Assembly (NCBI GenBank): GCA_965656785.1
Contig: CBFHLY010000014.1
Location: forward strand, 1 to 64,000
Direction: 5' to 3'
From: JALQTD01 sp965656785
Lineage (GTDB): Bacteria; Bacteroidota; Bacteroidia; Flavobacteriales_D; Sanyastnellaceae
DNA: 64,000 nucleotides
The position numbers and the translations under genes were made by a program. The notes below the pieces were generated by a model. It was given only the letters and a program-made list of their open reading frames with translations. It did not search any database and was not told the origin of the DNA. Below, one piece after another: positions 44,911 through 55,654 of this stretch. Position 1 is the first letter of the stretch. Every line of letters begins with the position of its first letter.

Positions 44911-46099
44911 GCTGATTTTGTTCGGGATGTTGCTCGCGTTGGCGGGTCAAGGTTTGGCCCAAAGCAAAGCAGATCTGCAACGCCAGCGCGACGAAATCGC
45001 CGCTCAACTCGCGAACACCGAACGGCTCCTCGGTCAAGCCCGCGAAAACAGATCCAACGCCGTCTCCGAGCTGCAACTCGTCGACCAAGTCATCGCAAAA
45101 CGGGAAGCCCTCATTCGCAAATACCGCGAAGCGTTGCGCCAAAACGAGCGCGCGCTGAACGGCACCGACAGCGAAATTCGGTCACTCGAGGGCCACATCG
45201 CCGCCCTGCGCGATGAATATGCCCGCATGGTGCAACAGGCCTACCGCATGAAGCTCGCAGAAAACCCCATGCTCTACCTCTTTGCCGCCGAATCCTTCAG
45301 CCAAGCGGTCCTGCGTTTCCAGTTGCTTCAATCCTACGCGGAATTGCGCAAAGCCCAAGTCACGGAGATTCAATCCGCTCAGGAAGACCTCACGGCCAAA
45401 CGCACCACGCTCGAAGAAGAGCGCCGAACAACCCAACAACTGCTCGACGGCATCGCGGCGGAACGGGAGCAGCTGAATGCGGACCGGGCCGAGCGGGAGC
45501 GCATCGTCAAGTCCTTGAAAAGCGAGGAAGAACGGCTTCGCCGAGAACAGCGCCAAGCCGCCGCGGAACGCGATCGCCTGAACGCCGAAATCCGGCGGCT
45601 CATCGAAGCCGAACTCGCCGCAGAACGCGCCTCCTCCGCGGGCGAATACGCGCTGACGCCCGCGGGCAAAATCGTTTCTGAAGCCTTCGAGCGGAACAAA
45701 TCGACCTTACCCTGGCCCGTGATGCGCGGGGTGATGACGGGGCGGTTTGGCCGGCAAAACCACCCCACCCTTCCTGGCATCACCATCGACAACAACGGCA
45801 TCGACATCACCACCGATGCGGGCGCTCCGGCCACGGCGATCTTCGACGGCCGCGTAACCAGCGTGTTCGACATTCCCGGATCGGGCGCCACCATCATCGT
45901 TTCGCACGGAGCCTACCGGACCGTTTACAGCAACCTCACCGAAGTCACCGTTTCGAAGGGGCAAGAAATCACCCGCGGCTCCACACTGGGCAAGGTGCGT
46001 TCGGTGGGCGGATCGAGCGTCTTGCACTTCGAGGTTTGGAAAATCCAAGGGAACGAAAAATCCCCCGTTGACCCTTCGGCGTGGCTCGTCCGCGGTTGA
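44882..46099 (+). CDS. EnvC-like murein hydrolase activator (coiled coil + degenerate LytM/M23 domain)
   Basis: The 405-residue protein has a signal peptide (SKLILFGMLLALAGQGLAQ), long coiled coils (residues ~28-250, Glu/Arg/Gln-rich) and a C-terminal LytM domain (residues ~285-405). Metal ligands are partly lost: the HxxxD motif reads NNGID and the HxH motif reads VLHFEV. It is therefore probably a non-catalytic activator of amidases, as EnvC is in E. coli, acting at the division site. It is embedded in the dut-to-M23 envelope gene string. Confidence 0.9.
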   Translation: MNSSAVIRSKLILFGMLLALAGQGLAQSKADLQRQRDEIAAQLANTERLLGQARENRSNAVSELQLVDQVIAKREALIRKYREALRQNERALNGTDSEIRSLEGHIAALRDEYARMVQQAYRMKLAENPMLYLFAAESFSQAVLRFQLLQSYAELRKAQVTEIQSAQEDLTAKRTTLEEERRTTQQLLDGIAAEREQLNADRAERERIVKSLKSEEERLRREQRQAAAERDRLNAEIRRLIEAELAAERASSAGEYALTPAGKIVSEAFERNKSTLPWPVMRGVMTGRFGRQNHPTLPGITIDNNGIDITTDAGAPATAIFDGRVTSVFDIPGSGATIIVSHGAYRTVYSNLTEVTVSKGQEITRGSTLGKVRSVGGSSVLHFEVWKIQGNEKSPVDPSAWLVRG

Positions 46100-46155
46100 T
46101 TCCCCCATTTGCGGTATTGCCCTCCCTCCCATTCGAAACGAACTTGTGGCCTCCC

Positions 46156-48219
46156 ATGAAATACGCGCTCGTCGGAAACCCCAATTGCGGCAAAACCACG
46201 CTGTTCAACCGCCTGACCGGATCCCGCGGAAAGGTCGGCAACATGCCGGGTGTGACGGTTTCGTCCAGCTCCGCGACGATCCGATTCGATGCTTCCGACG
46301 CGCTCATCGACCTGCCCGGAACCTACAGCCTGCACGCCACGGCTCCCGACGAGCAAGTCACCCAAAACGTGCTGCTCAACCCCGCGCACCCCGAGCGACC
46401 GGACGCCGTGCTCGCCGTGGTGGACGGTGCACAGCTCCGCAGCGGGCTGTTCCTCGTGCACCAGGTCATGGAGTGGGGATTTCCGACCTTGCTCGTCATC
46501 AACCGAACGAACGACGCCCGTTTCGATTCACAGGCCTTGGCTCGCGGATTGGGGATTCCGGTGTTGGTGACGGATGCGTTGAATGGCGATGCGCGGGCGT
46601 TTTGGAACGACGTGAAGGCCACTGCTCCCGGCGTGGCGCGGCTTGCTCCCGTGGGGGGTGGGCCGATCCAAGGCTGGGCCGAAGCGGTGCAGCGGGTGTG
46701 CACGGTGGTGGGCTTGGACGCCGCGCGCGCGGGCTTCCTGTTGCGGCGGAGCGACGTGCCGACGTGGATGTCCCGTGAAGGCCAAACCGTGATCCACGAA
46801 GCCCGCAACCTGCTGCTCAACGAAGACGGCAGCCCCGCCTCCCCCGCCGCCCTGCAATTGCATGAAGTCGGCGCCCGCATGGCCCTTCTTCGTCCGCTCG
46901 TCCCGGACACGCCCCAACAGACCGATGCGCAGGCAGCTTCCCGTACCACCCGCGTGGACGCCATCCTGACCCATCCCGTTTGGGGCCACGCCATCGTCGC
47001 GCTGGTGTTCTTCGGCATTTTCCAAGCCGTTTACGCGTGGGCCGCTTGGCCGATGGACGCCGTCGACGCCCTGTTCTCGCGGGGAATGCAATGGGCGGGG
47101 GAACGCCTGCCGGACACGTGGTGGCGCAGCTTGTTGGTGGACGGCTTGTTCGCAGGCATTGCGGGCATCGTCGTGTTTGTGCCCCAAATCATGATCCTCT
47201 TCGGCCTCACAGCCATCCTCGAATCGACGGGTTACATGGCACGCGTGGGCTTCCTCGGCGACCGCTTCTTGCAACGGCTTGGACTGACCGGGCGATCCCT
47301 CGTTCCCCTCGTCAGCGGCATGGCCTGCGCGGTTCCCGCGGTGTTGGCTGCCCGTTCCATTCCCGGCAAGCGAGAGCGGCTGCTGACGATCCTTGTCACT
47401 CCGCTGATGACGTGCAGCGCGCGCCTTCCCGTCTACGCTTTCCTCATTGCGTTCATCGTACCGGACCAAACCGTAGCCGGAATCTTCAACCTGCAAGGCC
47501 TGTTCCTCTTCAGCTTGTACGTCGTGAGTTCATTGGCCGCGCTCGCCTTGGCCGCACTGCTGCACCGCACCCTGCCGAAACGCAATGAAGGCGGATTCAC
47601 CTTGGAATGGCCGGTCTACCGCTGGCCACAATGGACCTCGGTCCTGCGCGAAATGGTGAGCAAGGGCTGGACCTTCGTTCACTCCGCTGGCCGCGTCATC
47701 CTCGTCGTTTCCCTCGTTCTTTGGGTGCTGGGGCGCTTCGGTCCATCGGAAGAAATGGCCGCTGCGCGCGCCGTTGAAGGCACCCCAGCGGAGCAGGAAG
47801 CGGCGTTGATGGAAGCGTCTTGGATGGGCCAAATCGGTGCCTTCATCGAACCCGCCGTTCGCCCCCTCGGCTACGACGGCCGCCTCGGCATCGCCATCCT
47901 GACTTCATTCGCCGCCCGCGAAGTCTTCGTCGGCACCCTTAGCACGCTCTACCCCACGCCCGGAAGCGAATACGGCAGCATCACGGCCCTGCAATCCCGG
48001 CTGTCCACCGAAGTCCACCCCCGAACCGGCAAGCCCCTGCTGAACGTCGCTTCCGCGGCCTCCCTGATCGTCTTCTACCTCTTCGCGATGCAATGCATGA
48101 GCACGGTGGCCATCGTTCAACGGGAATTGAAATCGTGGACCTGGGCGCTGGGACAGGCCATCGGCTTTTCGGCTTTTGCGTACTTCGCTGCGTTCGTTGT
48201 TTACCAGCTCCTCAGCTGA
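46156..48219 (+). CDS. feoB: Ferrous iron transporter FeoB
   Basis: The ATG at 46156 gives 687 residues beginning with the G1 motif MKYALVGNPNCGKTT. G3 is DLPGTYSL. The expected G4 motif NxxD reads NRTN (VINRTNDAR), which may alter guanine recognition. The membrane part has two Gate motifs (VPLVSGMACAVPAVLAARSI, with the Cys retained) and about eight to ten helices. It imports Fe(II). Its 3' end overlaps feoA, encoded on the opposite strand, by 8 bp. Confidence 0.95.
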   Translation: MKYALVGNPNCGKTTLFNRLTGSRGKVGNMPGVTVSSSSATIRFDASDALIDLPGTYSLHATAPDEQVTQNVLLNPAHPERPDAVLAVVDGAQLRSGLFLVHQVMEWGFPTLLVINRTNDARFDSQALARGLGIPVLVTDALNGDARAFWNDVKATAPGVARLAPVGGGPIQGWAEAVQRVCTVVGLDAARAGFLLRRSDVPTWMSREGQTVIHEARNLLLNEDGSPASPAALQLHEVGARMALLRPLVPDTPQQTDAQAASRTTRVDAILTHPVWGHAIVALVFFGIFQAVYAWAAWPMDAVDALFSRGMQWAGERLPDTWWRSLLVDGLFAGIAGIVVFVPQIMILFGLTAILESTGYMARVGFLGDRFLQRLGLTGRSLVPLVSGMACAVPAVLAARSIPGKRERLLTILVTPLMTCSARLPVYAFLIAFIVPDQTVAGIFNLQGLFLFSLYVVSSLAALALAALLHRTLPKRNEGGFTLEWPVYRWPQWTSVLREMVSKGWTFVHSAGRVILVVSLVLWVLGRFGPSEEMAAARAVEGTPAEQEAALMEASWMGQIGAFIEPAVRPLGYDGRLGIAILTSFAAREVFVGTLSTLYPTPGSEYGSITALQSRLSTEVHPRTGKPLLNVASAASLIVFYLFAMQCMSTVAIVQRELKSWTWALGQAIGFSAFAYFAAFVVYQLLS

Positions 48220-48496
48220 CACGGGTCACCGAAGCGACCACCGGTTCTGCGCGTTCGACCACATCAACACCACCGACCCGAACCCAAAGCTCGTTGGCCG
48301 CTTCTCGGCGCAACGCGAGTTTCCTGCCGCAAGAAAAAATCGCCATCGGACCTCGCCCTGGTGTGATGTGTGCCACTTCCACCCGCTCACCGATTCCACA
48401 GCCCATCTCAATCAAGGCCAACACCATTTCTGGACGATTCACCCGCTCTATGGTGCCGTGTTGCATCGGCTTCATCTCGCTCAAGCGCACTAACAT
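48212..48496 (-). CDS. feoA: FeoA-domain protein
   Basis: From the ATG at 48496 the 94-residue protein reads as a single FeoA SH3-like domain: MLVRLSEMKPMQHGTIERVN, then IEMGCGIGERVEVAHITPGR and a final strand RREAANELWVRV. FeoA normally assists FeoB and usually precedes it in an operon; here it is convergent with feoB. A perfect -7 box lies four bases before the ATG. Confidence 0.88.
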   Translation of the reverse strand: MLVRLSEMKPMQHGTIERVNRPEMVLALIEMGCGIGERVEVAHITPGRGPMAIFSCGRKLALRREAANELWVRVGGVDVVERAEPVVASVTRVS

Positions 48497-48500
48497 GGTC

Positions 48501-48508
48501 CAAAAATA
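48501..48508 (-). promoter_or_regulatory. -7 box of feoA inside a small palindrome
   Basis: On the minus strand TATTTTTG matches TAnnTTTG perfectly, four bases before the feoA ATG. It is flanked by GGTCC (48497-48501) and GGACC (48509-48513), a 5-bp inverted repeat centred on the box and a possible operator. Confidence 0.6.
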
Positions 48509-48546
48509 GGACCGATTCCCTGTCCGGGACATCGCGCAAATCAGGT

Positions 48547-48596
48547 ATTTCCGGTATCATCTTCCGCTCGATGATATCCGAAATCAGTTGAAATCA
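48547..48596. promoter_or_regulatory. Inverted repeat and helical-turn direct repeats between feoA and the secreted repeat protein
   Basis: Arms ATTTCCGGTATCATC (48547-48561) and GATGATATCCGAAAT (48570-48584) match at 13 of 15 positions around an 8-base spacer. GAAATCA occurs at 48580-48586 and again at 48590-48596, a 10-bp period. This looks like a regulator-binding region in the 207-bp divergent gap, which is otherwise AT-rich and without a gene. Confidence 0.5.
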
Positions 48597-48703
48597 TGGA
48601 TGAAAAAGTGCCAATCATGAGGCGGCACAAAATTTATCCTATATCTGTTTGAGTTTTGACTTATTTTAGTTTGTCGCTTTTATCTCCGCTTTCGACTACC
48701 ACA

Positions 48704-51091
48704 ATGCAGCTTTTCAACACCACTCGATTCGCAACGTCCGTTTGCATTTTATTCTCGGCACTTGGCTTTTCTACCACTTTTTGGGCCCAACCATCCAGCG
48801 GTCCCGTGCCTGGAGAGGTCTACGTTACTTGTTCCTCGGTTGGGAATCCATTGGACCCCAATAACGACGGATACATCACAACGTCTGGAGTCGCCTTTTC
48901 TGCAGCCCTTACCGACGAAAGTGAAGAGTTCGAAGGGGAAGGGTGGAATGTGATTTGGCACAAGGACGCTGAACCTACGAACGACGTCGAAACTGGAGGC
49001 AGTTGCGGAGCCACTGAAATCGTGGACAATCCGAACACAAACCAACATGCCGCCTACTTCCGGATTGTCGACCCCGACAGCGATCCGACGAACCGCAACG
49101 AGCAGCTCATCATCCGGATTCGCATTGCACAAAACCCAACGGGCGCTTACGGGTACTCTGTACTCATCGACACCGATGAGAAAATCGGAGCCGCGGATCC
49201 CAATGCGGTGTCGGGCAATCCAGGCTTCGAATTGGAAGCCATTTGGGCCTCTGGCGGAGGCAATTCCGGTGTGAGCTTAGTGAACGTCGATGGAACGACC
49301 AATGGAACTGAATTGGCACACTACAACCAAGGGGTTCACAATCAACGATCCTACGCGAAGTACACGAATTGCCCTGGGGATGACCCCGTCTTCATCGATT
49401 ACTATGTCGAGTTGAGCACGTTCCCTGCAGGAGTCACCGCTTCATCGCCTTTGCGCCTTGTTTTCGCTACGGCCTCGTCTCCCAGTTCGGCGCTCGGGGG
49501 CTCAGCGAGCGACATCGGAGGCCTCAATGACCTCACAAATGCCGACGACGATGCGGCCTTCACAACCCTGATCGAGGGCACTCCAATAGCTTCGTTGTCA
49601 ACAGGTTACTTGCCAGCCGCCGATTGCATGGACGCCACTGCCTGCAACTATGACGCGAGCGCCACCACGAATTCGGGCTGCCAATACCCGACCACTTGGT
49701 ACGCCGACGCTGATGGAGACGGAGCGGGCGATCCCAACACCACCCAGTCTGCTTGCACCCAACCCGCAGGATATGTCGATGTAGCAGGCGATACCTGCCC
49801 GACCGACGTCAACAAAACCGCGCCCGGAGCTTGCGGATGCGGAACCGCGGACACCGATGCCGATGCCGACGGAATTGCCGACTGCAACGACAACTGCACC
49901 GACACCGACGCTTGCAACTTCGACGATGCCGGAAATGGATCCTGCACCTTTGCAACCACCTGGTACGCCGACACCGACAACGACGGCGCTGGGGATGCGG
50001 CCACGACCCAGTCCGCTTGCACGCAGCCCGCTGGCTACGTTGCCGTAGCGGGCGATACCTGCCCGACCGACGTCAACAAAACCGCGCCCGGAGCTTGCGG
50101 ATGCGGAACCGCGGACACCGATGCCGATGCCGACGGAATTGCCGACTGCAACGACAACTGCACCGACACCGACGCTTGCAACTTCGACGATGCCGGCAAT
50201 GCATCCTGCACCTTCGCCACAACCTGGTACGCCGACACCGATGGTGACGGTTTGGGCGATGCATCCGACTCCCAATCTGCATGCGTCGCACCGAATGGCT
50301 ACGTCAACGATGATGCGGATTTGTGCGACGACAACACCGCATGCAACTACGATGCCGGTACAGTTTCGAACGCCGCGTGTGAGTACCCCTCAACCTGGTA
50401 TGAGGACACCGACCTGGACGGGCTCGGTGATCCTGGCTCAAGCCAATCAGCATGCACAGCACCTGAAGGATACGTAAGCAATAACACGGACAATTGCGAC
50501 GATTTGTCTGCAAGCAACTACAGCGAAGAAAGCAACCCCAGTTGCGCATATCCACCTTCGAATTTGGAGGCCGATTTGTTCTTCTGCAATGATGCCGATG
50601 ATTTCCTCATCGATCTGGACACCCTGCACTCGTTCTCGGGAGTCACGGGTTACGTGCTGACCACTGATTTTGATGGACCCCATGCCTCAGCGACTTTGAA
50701 TGGCACTGAGCTGACCATGAGCTTCAGCGAATCCGGTGAAGGAGTGGACACCTTGGTCGTTACCGCAGCGTTGGGAGGCTCATCCGAACAAATCAAACTC
50801 CGGGTCGAAGTCGCTAGCGGCCCAAACCGATTGCCGAGCCTCGCGACCGATCCAGCCTCTTCTCCAAAAGCACCTGATGGAGCAATGATGTTCCAATTCG
50901 ATCATCAATATGATCAACCAGTGCTCATCCATTTCAGTCCTTCAGGCCAAATGCACACCGTCAACAACATGGTTGTTCTGCCCATGGGGGAATACCACCT
51001 CATTGGCTACACGAATGCCAAAGGATGTCATTCGACTGAACCGGTTCCGTTGCGTGTGGTCATCCCGTGTGTGCGTTGCGAACATGATTGA
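48704..51091 (+). CDS. Secreted repeat protein with Ca/Cys-rich (TSP3-like) modules
   Basis: The ATG at 48704 begins a signal peptide (RFATSVCILFSALGFSTTFW, cleavage near WAQ); 795 residues. The N-terminal ~300 residues (DPNNDGYITTSG, SVLIDTDEKIGA, GNPGFELEAIW, DIGGLNDLTN) resemble the N-terminal domain of large Bacteroidota surface proteins as I remember them. Residues ~305-625 are TSP3-like repeats (YADADGDGAGDP, DADADGIADCNDNC, ACNYDASA). A short beta-domain ends the protein with a CxxC motif (IPCVRCEHD). No T9SS sorting domain is visible, so surface attachment is uncertain. The region upstream is strikingly AT-rich. Confidence 0.88.
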   Translation: MQLFNTTRFATSVCILFSALGFSTTFWAQPSSGPVPGEVYVTCSSVGNPLDPNNDGYITTSGVAFSAALTDESEEFEGEGWNVIWHKDAEPTNDVETGGSCGATEIVDNPNTNQHAAYFRIVDPDSDPTNRNEQLIIRIRIAQNPTGAYGYSVLIDTDEKIGAADPNAVSGNPGFELEAIWASGGGNSGVSLVNVDGTTNGTELAHYNQGVHNQRSYAKYTNCPGDDPVFIDYYVELSTFPAGVTASSPLRLVFATASSPSSALGGSASDIGGLNDLTNADDDAAFTTLIEGTPIASLSTGYLPAADCMDATACNYDASATTNSGCQYPTTWYADADGDGAGDPNTTQSACTQPAGYVDVAGDTCPTDVNKTAPGACGCGTADTDADADGIADCNDNCTDTDACNFDDAGNGSCTFATTWYADTDNDGAGDAATTQSACTQPAGYVAVAGDTCPTDVNKTAPGACGCGTADTDADADGIADCNDNCTDTDACNFDDAGNASCTFATTWYADTDGDGLGDASDSQSACVAPNGYVNDDADLCDDNTACNYDAGTVSNAACEYPSTWYEDTDLDGLGDPGSSQSACTAPEGYVSNNTDNCDDLSASNYSEESNPSCAYPPSNLEADLFFCNDADDFLIDLDTLHSFSGVTGYVLTTDFDGPHASATLNGTELTMSFSESGEGVDTLVVTAALGGSSEQIKLRVEVASGPNRLPSLATDPASSPKAPDGAMMFQFDHQYDQPVLIHFSPSGQMHTVNNMVVLPMGEYHLIGYTNAKGCHSTEPVPLRVVIPCVRCEHD
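49787..50196 (+). repeat. Two identical 146-bp coding repeats at 264-bp spacing
   Basis: Positions 49787-49932 and 50051-50196 read identically base for base. They belong to an 88-codon repeat unit of the secreted protein. Identity at every third position indicates very recent duplication or conversion. Confidence 0.95.
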
Positions 51092-51142
51092 CCAAGCTCT
51101 CAATTCTGAAGGGTCACAAAACGAGAACGCTCACGCATTTCT

Positions 51143-53158
51143 TTAATGCAAGGGTCGCAGCACAATGCGGTGTAAGCGAAGTTCCGCGCTGTGATGTGCT
51201 CCCGCTTCGATCACCAAATCCAAATACGGTAGCACATCGTAGCGATGGTCGAATTCTGTTATGGACTCACACCACTCGCCTTGGAAGGTGACCGCTTCTT
51301 CGGGGTAGGCCCAAGCCACCTTGCGTTTCCCCCGCATAAGTTGCCAGGAGAGCCGGTTGTTGAACCCGCCCGCCTCCGCGCTGGACCACCACGTCGAAAT
51401 GGCATACCGACCAGGGTTTAACGAGTCCAAGGGGATGCGGGCGATGGGGGTTTGACCTTGCGGCCTTCCGATCCAGCACCCACCGGGCAGACCTTCGAAT
51501 TCCTCGGACCAAATCTCTGGAGCTTCCACCCATTCCCTGGAATCCCAAAGCTCCGGGTCCAGTCGGTAGGCATCGGTGCACCCTTCCACAGGCAATGGAG
51601 TGCGCACCGAATCGGGGCGGTCGTGAAAACGCAGCGCCTCATGGTCGCGAAGCGGTTCAGAAGAACGCACCACCCAAACCGGCGCATCCAAGGGAAGCCC
51701 AAACCGCGTCCCTCCCGGCCGGCCGAACTGGGCGAGCTGCGCCTTCGCCTCGGGAATGGCCACACGGGTCAAGTTCGCAGCCATCATCGGAATGCCCGTC
51801 GCTTGCGCAATCACCGTCGCCACCCGCATCGCTTCTTCGCGGCGCGGCAAGGAATGCGCCTCTGAACCGTAATGCGTGAACGGCAAGGGAAGAATGGCTT
51901 GGACGCCGGACGGGACGGAAAGGGTTTGGTCCAAAAAAGGCGACGGAGCCGACCACGTCGAAGCCACCCGCAGCACCGCGCCTCCCTCCACCAACCAACT
52001 CACCACAAGCAATCGCACCAACCACGGACGATTCCGAACCGCCCAAAACGCCGCCACGCCAGCCACCGCCGCCAACGGCCATGCAAACCGGCCCACCGCC
52101 CGGAACTGCTTGAATACCGGCAAGGCCTCCAAGACGTCCGGAACCCACCGCCACGGCAACCCCAGCGCCACCAACCCCAGCGCCACCGCCGCCACCGCCT
52201 CATACCGTCCCAGATCCGCCCCACGTCGCTTCACGGCCAAACTCACCAACACGGCCATCGTGCCGACCCCGAGATACGCCGAAGCCTCCCACGTCAAGTT
52301 CACAGGACCCATCGCCCCGACCAAGGAGCGCATCGGCCCCATGATCGGTACCAACCAATCCAGCAACTCCGCATGCCCTCGCCAAAACCCCGTCGGATGC
52401 TCGATCCGACCCTCGTGGTGATCCGAAACGGCAATGAATCCCCTGAATAAGGCAACGGAGCAAACACTGACCAAAGCGGGCACGCCGAATCTCCAAGACC
52501 GCCTGTGGGCAGCCTCCAACCCACTCGCAAGCAATACAAAGCCGCTGCTCATAGCCCCGAGGTAGGCGTGCGTGAACCAAGCGAGGCTTTGAAGGAAAAA
52601 GAGGGCAACGAGGATTCCTTGGGGCCGAGAAGATGAGCGGGCCGCGCGCAACAGCGCCCAACTGCCGACGAACATCCACACGTGATTCAAGGCGAAATGC
52701 CCCCCCAATCGCATCACCGCAGGCTGCATGAATGACAGCGCAATGGCGGCCGGAAGAGCCCGGGCCATCCGGCGCTCTCCAAGGGTACGGAAGAGCATGA
52801 AAAAGGCCATCGCACTCAATGGCACCGACAACAACGTGAACCCATTCAACACCGCGAGTGCTTGTTCGGTGGACCAAGGTCCAGTAGCTTGCATCAACGC
52901 CGCAAGCCATGGGTGGCCATCGGTATAGCAGATGTGCTCCCCGAAGGGTGCGTTCATCCCGGAAAACTCCGTGTACGAATCCCCGTGCACCACTTGCCAG
53001 ACGAAGGTGAACGTGTTCTTAAGCCCATCCCCACTTGGTTCCAAAATCACCGACCCGAGGCGCTGAAACAGCGGCCCGAAGCACCAAAGCCATCCCACCA
53101 ATCCGGAGGCCACCAAACTGAAATCAACGGCCCACTCAACCGATCGACGAACGTTCAT
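51143..53158 (-). CDS. Large polytopic membrane protein, GT-C-glycosyltransferase-like
   Basis: The 671-residue protein has about ten hydrophobic helices in its first ~430 residues and a soluble C-terminal ~240-residue beta-rich domain. The first extracytoplasmic loop contains an acidic motif (LEPSGDGLKNTFTF), a position where GT-C glycosyltransferases carry catalytic acids. It may transfer sugars from a lipid carrier, but no family signature is decisive. A TAGCTTAA box four bases before the ATG is a weak promoter candidate. The gene converges with the secreted repeat protein. Confidence 0.75.
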   Translation of the reverse strand: MNVRRSVEWAVDFSLVASGLVGWLWCFGPLFQRLGSVILEPSGDGLKNTFTFVWQVVHGDSYTEFSGMNAPFGEHICYTDGHPWLAALMQATGPWSTEQALAVLNGFTLLSVPLSAMAFFMLFRTLGERRMARALPAAIALSFMQPAVMRLGGHFALNHVWMFVGSWALLRAARSSSRPQGILVALFFLQSLAWFTHAYLGAMSSGFVLLASGLEAAHRRSWRFGVPALVSVCSVALFRGFIAVSDHHEGRIEHPTGFWRGHAELLDWLVPIMGPMRSLVGAMGPVNLTWEASAYLGVGTMAVLVSLAVKRRGADLGRYEAVAAVALGLVALGLPWRWVPDVLEALPVFKQFRAVGRFAWPLAAVAGVAAFWAVRNRPWLVRLLVVSWLVEGGAVLRVASTWSAPSPFLDQTLSVPSGVQAILPLPFTHYGSEAHSLPRREEAMRVATVIAQATGIPMMAANLTRVAIPEAKAQLAQFGRPGGTRFGLPLDAPVWVVRSSEPLRDHEALRFHDRPDSVRTPLPVEGCTDAYRLDPELWDSREWVEAPEIWSEEFEGLPGGCWIGRPQGQTPIARIPLDSLNPGRYAISTWWSSAEAGGFNNRLSWQLMRGKRKVAWAYPEEAVTFQGEWCESITEFDHRYDVLPYLDLVIEAGAHHSAELRLHRIVLRPLH

Positions 53159-53187
53159 CCGGTTAAGCTAAGCATATTAAGGAAATG

Positions 53188-53223
53188 AAAAAAGCCCCGT
53201 TCACGGATGGCGAACGGAGCTTT
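53188..53223 (-). terminator. Terminator of the tRNA-Val gene
   Basis: On the minus strand the arms AAAGCTCCGTTC and GAACGGGGCTTT (53212-53223 and 53191-53202, one mismatch) precede TTTTTTCATTT, just beyond the tRNA 3' end. Confidence 0.85.
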
Positions 53224-53228
53224 GTGAG

Positions 53229-53302
<74 letters not shown>

Positions 53303-53332
53303 TCGTTGCTGGTGCTTCTTCCGAAGCGAGAA

Positions 53333-53340
53333 CAAAGATA
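53333..53340 (-). promoter_or_regulatory. -7 box of the tRNA-Val gene
   Basis: On the minus strand TATCTTTG matches TAnnTTTG perfectly, 30 bases before the tRNA 5' end. A TTTG (53369-53366) lies 25 bases further upstream, slightly long for a -33 element. Confidence 0.55.
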
Positions 53341-53461
53341 GCCATTCCACGCGTCCACCGTTCATCAAACGCTGAAAAAAATCGCGCGGGCGTAACGTGT
53401 TGCGCAGGTGAATTCGTCGCGAACGCTTGCAAAAAAGGTCGGGGTGCTGGGGATGGGTTGG

Positions 53462-53469
53462 TACATTTG
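53462..53469 (+). promoter_or_regulatory. -7 box of recQ, four bases before the start codon
   Basis: TACATTTG is a perfect match followed by four bases and the ATG at 53474, so transcription should begin at or next to the start codon. Confidence 0.6.
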
Positions 53470-53473
53470 GTCC

Positions 53474-55627
<2,154 letters not shown>

Positions 55628-55654
<27 letters not shown>

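Noticed and set aside
46105..46155. Riboswitch or Fur box before feoB
   Set aside because: The 56-bp gap has no inverted repeat or recognisable iron-regulator site, and no aptamer-like structure is visible.
49740..50480. Regularly spaced repeats resembling a CRISPR or satellite array
   Set aside because: The repeats keep one reading frame, encode TSP3-like calcium loops, and have an 88-codon unit with no spacer structure.
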